Shown here: positions 22,401-26,698 of the stretch, one piece after another
Position numbering within the stretch: position 1 is the first letter of the stretch
How the letters are laid out: every line of letters begins with the position of its first letter
Origin: an uncultured Selenomonadales bacterium
Lineage (GTDB): Bacteria > Bacillota > Negativicutes > Selenomonadales > Selenomonadaceae
Direction: 5' to 3'
NCBI GenBank assembly: GCA_937877545.1
Contig: CALFJE010000101.1
Coordinates: 1-26,698 of the forward strand
Length of the DNA stretch: 26,698 bases
Notes under the pieces: generated by a model
Databases searched by the model: none
What the model was told of the DNA's origin: nothing
The model's input: the letters and a program-made list of their open reading frames with translations, nothing else
Made by a program: the position numbers and the translations under genes

Positions 22401-22735
22401 ATACGATAAAACTTTTGCGAAGAGGTTATCGTCAAGATTGGCAACTTGCGATAGAAAGCCTCGGTTAGGGCGGGGAAGTAATTCCTGGCGGCAGTCGCGC
22501 CGGTACAGCTTATCGCCACGGGTTGACCGCTCTCCGCCGCCATGCCGCAAGCCGTATACGCCGCTGACCGCTCGTCGACCGCCGAATAAATCTCAAAATC
22601 GGGGTCTTGTTGCAAGCTCGCTCCAAAGGCTACGTTCGTCGCACCGGGGCTGATTATTACTCGTTTGATGCCGTGCGCCTTCATCAAATAAATCAGCATT
22701 TGCACGTTGACTTCTGCACTGTAAAAAGTTTCCAT
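19418..22735 (-). CDS. Fusion: MenD-like ThDP enzyme + Pro-rich linker + aldo/keto reductase + 2x[4Fe-4S] ferredoxin
   Basis: This encodes 1105 residues in one uninterrupted frame from ATG 22733-22735 (AAGGAG Shine-Dalgarno). Residues 1 to about 550 form a thiamine-diphosphate enzyme like MenD: the activating Glu E55 in AVDERSAAYTACGMA, ISCTGATAARNYFPALTEAF, and the ThDP-Mg site GIIGDLAFFYD with LLLVNNGRG (about 423-460). Residues about 552-627 are a Pro/Ala/Gln linker of PPTPAPAQVK-type repeats. Residues about 630-700 are a small unassigned domain. Residues about 743-980 are an aldo/keto reductase (LGFGVMRLP, FDTHPFY, YYLLHAL, GFSFHDKP, QLQLNYMDW), and the C-terminus carries CTACRYCEAECPK and CIACGRCENRCPQG, as in COG1453 proteins. 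The catalytic His/Tyr/Lys context should be checked. No menaquinone genes are adjacent; it lies downstream of GT41 glycosyltransferases, suggesting a role in making an unusual surface sugar or ligand (inference). Confidence 0.88.
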   Translation of the reverse strand: METFYSAEVNVQMLIYLMKAHGIKRVIISPGATNVAFGASLQQDPDFEIYSAVDERSAAYTACGMAAESGQPVAISCTGATAARNYFPALTEAFYRKLPILTITSSQKFYRIGDLSPQFTDRTHPPKDIARTSLFLPIPHDNDELTAYTVKLNAALLELTRNGGGPVHVNLETSFSRDFSVKELPEFTVIKRLFPKDKFPSPKTIGNRVAILVGSHAPWSKSLTAAVESFCEKYNAYVLCDHTSNYTGKYKIFFALLSVQEGVFYPCQQPDLLIHIGETSGAYFAIKAANVWRVSPDGELRNTFKNLRLVFEMSEEEFFIQYAGNDDKPRETASYKNASFSLQNILKQIPDVPFSNIWMAHETAPLLPPHSVLHLAILNSLRAWNFFDVNPSITRFSNVGGFGIDGCASTLLGASLAAPNKLFFGIIGDLAFFYDMNFAGSRHLDSNLRLLLVNNGRGTEFRMYNNYAAQFGDNTDKFIAAAGHYGKQSRDLVKHYARDLGFEYLTASNKEEYLKFVKRFTAPQRLPRPIIFEVFTDSQDESDALRMIRTIIKRPPAQARAAAPAQIKPPTPAPAQVKPPTPAPAQVKPPTPPAQAKPPTPAPAQAKPPTPPAQVKPPTPTPAPSTGTYFPKPPFFCGDSTFAGDVLHSFGQYEILDASNEIDFDTKRFIVFFGADYAKLKTFFALKGMVEGKDYMDGRKLFRPVRIRFGKSAADKLTVPTEKQPERPKPTNALLPPREPQLGFGVMRLPQLENGDFDLEETRRMFDEYMKGDFCYFDTHPFYCKKQSQSIVRELVVKRYPRDKFLLAGKMYWPIRNPDEYEKIFVNELKDCGVEYFDYYLLHALSEKYANMHEELGGFEFLKRLKAKGFVRRIGFSFHDKPEVLDAILSRHPEIEIVQLQLNYMDWEDPFVQSRRLYETAKKYGKQISVMEPIKGGSLANLDKLNIGGGIDRATFAKMALRFVASLGVSIILSGMSATEHVIANRQTLAEPVTLTEEEQATYRRIREAFKSARLIPCTACRYCEAECPKKIVIPDILSLLNQCGHTGENDTTYLGRFKILYASATQNRGRAGECIACGRCENRCPQGIEIREHMREAKKLFEYK
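20864..21060 (-). repeat. Degenerate direct repeats encoding the Pro-rich linker
   Basis: Repeated 24-33-bp units (GGCGTCGGAGGCTTAACTTG and variants on the plus strand) encode PPTPAPAQVK / PPTPPAQAK blocks. Unit lengths are multiples of three, so copy-number changes would alter only the linker length between the two enzyme halves. Confidence 0.85.
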
Positions 22736-22757
22736 ACGTTACTCCTTAATTTTGATT

Positions 22758-23561
22758 TTAAAAACTGCCGACGACGAAGCCGCCGATTGAAGCATTTTTG
22801 GGCGCGAAGGACTTATCGCTCTTGCCCTTGACGACAACCTTGTCGACGTATTTGTTGACACGTTTGGCAATGCGCCGCGCTGTATCCTCCACGGAATCAT
22901 TAAAGGCTCGCGTCCAGGCGTCGGGATAATTCTTGCCGCCCTTGTGGTGCTTGACAGCTTGCCCGATAAAGTGCTCCTGCCAAACGACTTTGCCCGTCGC
23001 CGTGTCGATAAACTGCATGTTGACGACAGTATTGAGCGCGGTGCGTTTCGTCTGAATGTAGCCCAACATTCCGATGCCCGTGCCGACGTATTGAACAGAC
23101 TCCTTATCGGCGAATTCAAGACCCGTGCCGACAATCGTTGAGATCGTGCTCAGCGTGTTGTCCTCGACCTTCGTCAAGCCAAGGGCAATCACTTCGCAAC
23201 GGATAACGTAACTTGCGCCGCTTGCCGCGTAAAAGTCATTGTCGAAGTTGGCGGGCGGCTCCGACTCCGAGGGCAATTCCACGGCGTCGAAGACCAACAG
23301 CGTACCCAAATCCGCCGCCGACTTTTCCGTAGCCTCGAACGGCTCGCCCGTCACTCGACTCTCCGTCACGTCGACGATATTTTTTTTGCCAAGCTCCGCG
23401 TTCAAGAGCCGCTCAAGCAATTGCGCGGTGCCCAGCTCCTTATGCCGCGAGCCGTCTTCCAATTCGACGGCGACCTTGACAGGCTCCGCCGCCTCCTTGG
23501 CTAACGCCGCACTTTGCAAGCTCAACATCACCGCTAAACATATTAAGATTATTTTCCTCAT
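22758..23561 (-). CDS. Secreted/periplasmic protein, possibly CsgG-like
   Basis: The 267-residue product starts with a Sec signal peptide (MRKIILICLAVMLSLQSAALA, cleavage likely before KEA); there is no lipobox Cys. The mature part has the look of CsgG-type or FlgP-like envelope proteins: an N-terminal segment building on LLERLLNAELGKKNIVDVTE, a central region with Gly-rich TIVGTGLEFAD and YVGTGIGMLGY, then VVNMQFIDTATGKVVWQEHF and a basic C-terminal helix. This assignment is by overall pattern only. The start has GGAGG and GAGG upstream. It lies 29 nt after the second GT41 gene and 22 nt before the fusion gene, so it belongs to the same operon. Confidence 0.75.
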   Translation of the reverse strand: MRKIILICLAVMLSLQSAALAKEAAEPVKVAVELEDGSRHKELGTAQLLERLLNAELGKKNIVDVTESRVTGEPFEATEKSAADLGTLLVFDAVELPSESEPPANFDNDFYAASGASYVIRCEVIALGLTKVEDNTLSTISTIVGTGLEFADKESVQYVGTGIGMLGYIQTKRTALNTVVNMQFIDTATGKVVWQEHFIGQAVKHHKGGKNYPDAWTRAFNDSVEDTARRIAKRVNKYVDKVVVKGKSDKSFAPKNASIGGFVVGSF

Positions 23562-23590
23562 GAGTGCCTCGCCTCCGAATTTTTTGAGGA

Positions 23591-25153
23591 TTATATAACA
23601 GGCGGGCGGCTCCTGACAAGATTTTTAAAGACCGCCTCGACCTCGCGGACGTAAGTCGTTGAATTCATCAGCCGTGAACTTAAAAGTCTCCCGCGCAGAT
23701 TTGTCCTGAACAGGCTGAGCAATTCCTTATCCTTGGCAAGCACCACCGCCCGCTGAACGTAATCGTCGGGCGTGGCAACCGCCAACTCCTCCGAGCCGAT
23801 ATTGCTTAATATGCTTAGCCCGAAGCGCGTCCCGTGTCTGTCGCCGTATAAGCTCACGACGGGCACGCCCATATACAACGCCTCGCACGTCGTGACGCCG
23901 CCCGTATAAGGGAACGTGTCAAGCGCAATGTCCACGTCGGCGTACTGCTCCAAGTAATTCGCCGTGTAGGGTCGCATCTCCACCCGCGCCAAGTCAAAGC
24001 CGAATCGCTCCAGCCGCTTGCCGACGTATTCGCGCCCGTCGCTTGTATTGAAGACTTTCTGCTTGAGGATAAGCCGCGAGGCGGGCACCGCGTCCAATAT
24101 CCGCTTCCACGTCCGCAAGATTAAATCCGTAACTTTGCCGTATTGATTAAAGCTCCCGAACGTCACGAAACCGTTTTTGACGCTCGGCGGCTCGGCGGCA
24201 GGCTCGGACTTCGTGGGCGCGATAAAGCAAACGTGGCTGTGCGGCAGGATTAAAAGCTTCTCGGTAAAATAAGCGGCGTCGCCCGCGCAATACTTATCGG
24301 TCAAAAAATAATCAACGGCGTCAAGCCCCGTGCTGTTCATGTAGCCGATACCGCTGATTTGCACGCTCGCGGGTTTATACGCCGCAACCCTTAGCCGATT
24401 GCCCGCCGTGTGCCCCGATAGGTCAAACAGTATATCAATCTCGTCGTCGCGGATAAGGTGCGCGGCTTCGGCGTCGGTTAAGCTTGAAATGTCGCGCCAA
24501 ACCTCGACCTCGCGCTTAAGGTAATTGGTGACGCGGTCGTAAATCTTGACGCTTGAATAGCAATGCACCGCGAACGCCGCCTTATCAAGCCCCGTCAACA
24601 GCGCGGAGCTCCAAAGCATGACGGAATGCAATTTAAAATCCGCCGACATGAAACCGATACGAATCCGCTCGTGATTATAAAATCTGCGCGGATACGGCTC
24701 AACGTCGGCAAGATAATTTTTATACTCGGCGTGGAGGGCTTGGAAGTTTTCGGGCTTGAAGTCCTCGGCGTGACAGCCCGTCAGCAATGCCGCGCTTATC
24801 CGCTCAGCCGCCGCCGCATTGTCGCCGATAAGCCTTGCCGCCTCGCGGAAATAATTTATCGCCGCCTGCGGCAACGCCAACTGTCGGCACGCCATGCCCA
24901 GCCCCGATAACGCCACTGCCGCCATTGCGCGTTCGTCGGGCGCGTTCAAGTTCGCTCGTTGCAGGAATTCTTTCAGCGCGTCGATTTCCCGCACGTAGTT
25001 GCTCGAATCCTCCCATATGCACGCCTCCAACGTGTACGCCTTTTTGTGATTCGGCTCGGCTCTGCGCAATTCCGCCAGCAATTTCAACGCCTCGCGGAAT
25101 TTCTTTGCCTTGTACTGTTCAGCCGCCGCCGCGTATAGTTCCTCTGTGTTCAC
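23591..25153 (-). CDS. TPR-containing GT41-family (OGT/SPINDLY-like) glycosyltransferase
   Basis: The 520-residue product has an N-terminal helical TPR-like region (residues 1-130, YKAKKFREALKLLAELRRAE) and a GT41 catalytic domain of two Rossmann lobes: NHERIRIGFMSADFKLHSVM, ILFDLSGHTAGNRL, FGSFNQYGKVTD, and the donor-binding DIALDTFPYTGGVTTCEAL with MGVPVVSLYGDRHGTR. Family members transfer sugar from a UDP-sugar to Ser/Thr (OGT) or, in HMW1C relatives, Asn, in the cytosol. Bacterial members often modify flagellin or adhesins. GTG 25151-25153 is the start, 1 nt after the stop of the upstream paralogue, indicating coupled translation. Acceptor and donor are unknown. Confidence 0.9.
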   Translation of the reverse strand: MNTEELYAAAAEQYKAKKFREALKLLAELRRAEPNHKKAYTLEACIWEDSSNYVREIDALKEFLQRANLNAPDERAMAAVALSGLGMACRQLALPQAAINYFREAARLIGDNAAAAERISAALLTGCHAEDFKPENFQALHAEYKNYLADVEPYPRRFYNHERIRIGFMSADFKLHSVMLWSSALLTGLDKAAFAVHCYSSVKIYDRVTNYLKREVEVWRDISSLTDAEAAHLIRDDEIDILFDLSGHTAGNRLRVAAYKPASVQISGIGYMNSTGLDAVDYFLTDKYCAGDAAYFTEKLLILPHSHVCFIAPTKSEPAAEPPSVKNGFVTFGSFNQYGKVTDLILRTWKRILDAVPASRLILKQKVFNTSDGREYVGKRLERFGFDLARVEMRPYTANYLEQYADVDIALDTFPYTGGVTTCEALYMGVPVVSLYGDRHGTRFGLSILSNIGSEELAVATPDDYVQRAVVLAKDKELLSLFRTNLRGRLLSSRLMNSTTYVREVEAVFKNLVRSRPPVI

Positions 25154-25154
25154 G

Positions 25155-26698
25155 TCAAACCTCGTTCAAAATCTTAACAAAAGCCGCCTCGACCTCGCGA
25201 ACATAACCTTGCGCGTCCATAAGTTGCGAACGCCTCATCATTCCGCGCAGATTTTTCCTCAGCAAGCGCAACAAGTCCGCGTCGCCCGCCAAGGCTGTCG
25301 CACGCTGAACATAATCGTCATAAGTCGCCGCCGCCAATTCGGGCAAGCCGATATTCGCCAATATGCTTAGCCCAAAGCGCGTCCCGTGTCTGTCGCCGTA
25401 AAGACTAATCACCGGCACGCCCATATACAACGCCTCGCACGTCGTGACGCCGCCCGTGTAGGGGTAAGTGTCAAGCGCGATGTCCACGTCGGCATATTCG
25501 GCAAGATGATTCGCGGAGTAGGGGCGCATGTCCACCCGCGCCGCGTCGACGCCGCAAGCCTTAAGCCGCCCGCTAACGAATTCCCGCCCGTCAGCCGTCT
25601 TAAAAATTTTATGCTTAAGAATCAGCCGCGAGGAGGGTACCGCGTTCAATATCCGCTGCCACGCCCGCAATATCGAATCCGTCACCTTGCCGAACTGATT
25701 AAAGCTCCCGAAGGTCACAAAGCCGTTTTTGACGCAGGGCGGCTCGGCGGCGGGTTCCAACTTTTTAATCGGCGGCTCGTAGCAGATATGACTGTGCGGC
25801 AAGATTAGGAGCTTCTCGGTAAAATAAGCGGCGTCGCCCGCGCAATACTTATCCGTCAAAAAATAATCGACGGCGTCAAGCCCGGTGGAGTTCATGTAGC
25901 CGATACCGCTGATTTGAATCCGCGCAGGTCTGTAAGCCGCCACGCGCAAGCGATTATCCGCCGTGTGCCCCGACAAATCGAACAGTATATCAATCTCGTC
26001 GTCGCGGATAAGGTGCGCGGCTTCGGCGTCGCTAAGGCTTGAGATGTCGCGCCAGATGTCGGCGGTCTTGCTTAAGTGATTAGTGACGCGGTCGGGCTGT
26101 TTGACGTTGGAATAGCAACAGACGGCGAACTTTTTCCTGTCAAGCTCGTTGAACAACGCCCAACTCCACGACATGACGGCGTGCCATTGAAAATCCGCCG
26201 ACATAAAACCTATACGAATCCGCTCGTGATTGTAAGCCCTGCGCGGATACGGCTCGATGTCGGCAAGATATTTTTTATACTCGGCGTGAAGGGCTTGGAA
26301 GTTTTCGGCGGTGAATTGCTCGGAGCTGTTGGCGGCAAAGAGCGCGTTGCTGATTTCGTTGCAAGCCTTGACGCCGCCGCCCTCAAAGCCCGCCGATAAC
26401 TTGAAACTTTCCACGGACTCAGCCGCGTTGCCCAATATGCGATTGACCGACCCGAACAAACTTAGCGCGTCCGCCGCCAACGATTTATCTTCGGGCGTCT
26501 TGAGCGGCAATTGCGGCAGGAGTTTCGTCAGCAAGTTGAATTCCTTGACGAACTCGCATTGCTCGCGGCGCACGTATGCCTCCAGCAGGAATGACTTCTT
26601 CCAAGCGGGCGCGGCGGCTTTCAACTCGTCGACTATTTTTAACGTCTCGGCGAATTTTCGCTTGTGATAGAGCGCAAGGGCTTCCTCGTAGCGTTTTA
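25155..26698 (-). CDS. Second GT41-family glycosyltransferase (5' end outside window)
   Basis: This is a tandem paralogue of the downstream gene. The frame remains open to the right edge; by alignment to the paralogue only about 8-10 N-terminal residues are missing, so the internal TTG at 26622-26624 is not the start. It has a TPR-like N-terminus (FAETLKIVDELKAAAP and following helices) and the same catalytic motifs: NHERIRIGFMSADFQWHAVM, LFDLSGHTADNRL, FGSFNQFGKVTD, DIALDTYPYTGGVTTCEAL, YGDRHGTRFGLSIL. Parts of the catalytic region are nearly identical at DNA level to the paralogue while the N-terminus is divergent, suggesting different acceptors with a shared donor (inference). It is the first visible gene of the minus-strand cluster down to 18877. 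Confidence 0.9.
   Translation of the reverse strand, partial: KRYEEALALYHKRKFAETLKIVDELKAAAPAWKKSFLLEAYVRREQCEFVKEFNLLTKLLPQLPLKTPEDKSLAADALSLFGSVNRILGNAAESVESFKLSAGFEGGGVKACNEISNALFAANSSEQFTAENFQALHAEYKKYLADIEPYPRRAYNHERIRIGFMSADFQWHAVMSWSWALFNELDRKKFAVCCYSNVKQPDRVTNHLSKTADIWRDISSLSDAEAAHLIRDDEIDILFDLSGHTADNRLRVAAYRPARIQISGIGYMNSTGLDAVDYFLTDKYCAGDAAYFTEKLLILPHSHICYEPPIKKLEPAAEPPCVKNGFVTFGSFNQFGKVTDSILRAWQRILNAVPSSRLILKHKIFKTADGREFVSGRLKACGVDAARVDMRPYSANHLAEYADVDIALDTYPYTGGVTTCEALYMGVPVISLYGDRHGTRFGLSILANIGLPELAAATYDDYVQRATALAGDADLLRLLRKNLRGMMRRSQLMDAQGYVREVEAAFVKILNEV

Overview
The window looks like a chromosomal segment of a diderm Firmicute (Negativicutes/Selenomonadales-like, possibly a gut or rumen organism). 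This is inferred from Firmicutes-type housekeeping genes (rsmD-coaD, pgeF, ald, a MotE/MgtE_N-type membrane protein) found together with outer-membrane-type features: a signal-peptide beta-barrel candidate ending in Phe and a giant RTX protein without a signal peptide. No 16S gene is present, so the taxon is an inference.

Layout. 1-1285 (minus): the 5' part of an unrecognised protein with an SGNH-like core and a 13-residue tandem-repeat tail, cut by the window edge. 1338-4406 (minus): a housekeeping operon ilvA-rsmD-coaD-coiled-coil protein, closed by a terminator. 4474-7730 (plus): serC, pgeF and ald, separated by small dispersed repeats. 7867-9638: a PflX-like radical SAM protein (minus) and a MotE-like membrane protein (plus). 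9702-14252 (minus): a 1516-residue RTX-repeat protein with a central C-type lectin domain. 14368-16268 (minus): miaB-plsC with overlapping stop and start. 16269-16957: a gene-poor stretch with many hairpins, promoters on both strands and a candidate small RNA. 16958-18273 (plus): malic enzyme followed after 4 nt by tRNA-Arg(CCG). 18383-18838 (minus): an HNH nuclease relic and small ORFs. 18877-26698 (minus): an apparent surface-glycan or glycoprotein cluster of two tandem GT41 (OGT/SPINDLY-like) glycosyltransferases, a secreted protein, a very unusual 1105-residue fusion (MenD-like ThDP enzyme, Pro-rich linker, aldo/keto reductase, ferredoxin domain) and an outer-membrane protein candidate.

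Two families of small repeats run through the window. The first is a 20-bp near-palindrome, GGCAACGTGACGTTGCATCC, with five copies. One copy is inside the miaB reading frame. Two copies are each followed by a near-identical duplicate of the 3' end of the neighbouring gene (pgeF and the PflX-like gene). The second is a CCTAATT heptamer array placed directly in front of two Shine-Dalgarno sequences; one array also supplies the stop codon of coaD. With the ThDP-AKR fusion cluster, these are the best candidates here for something undescribed.
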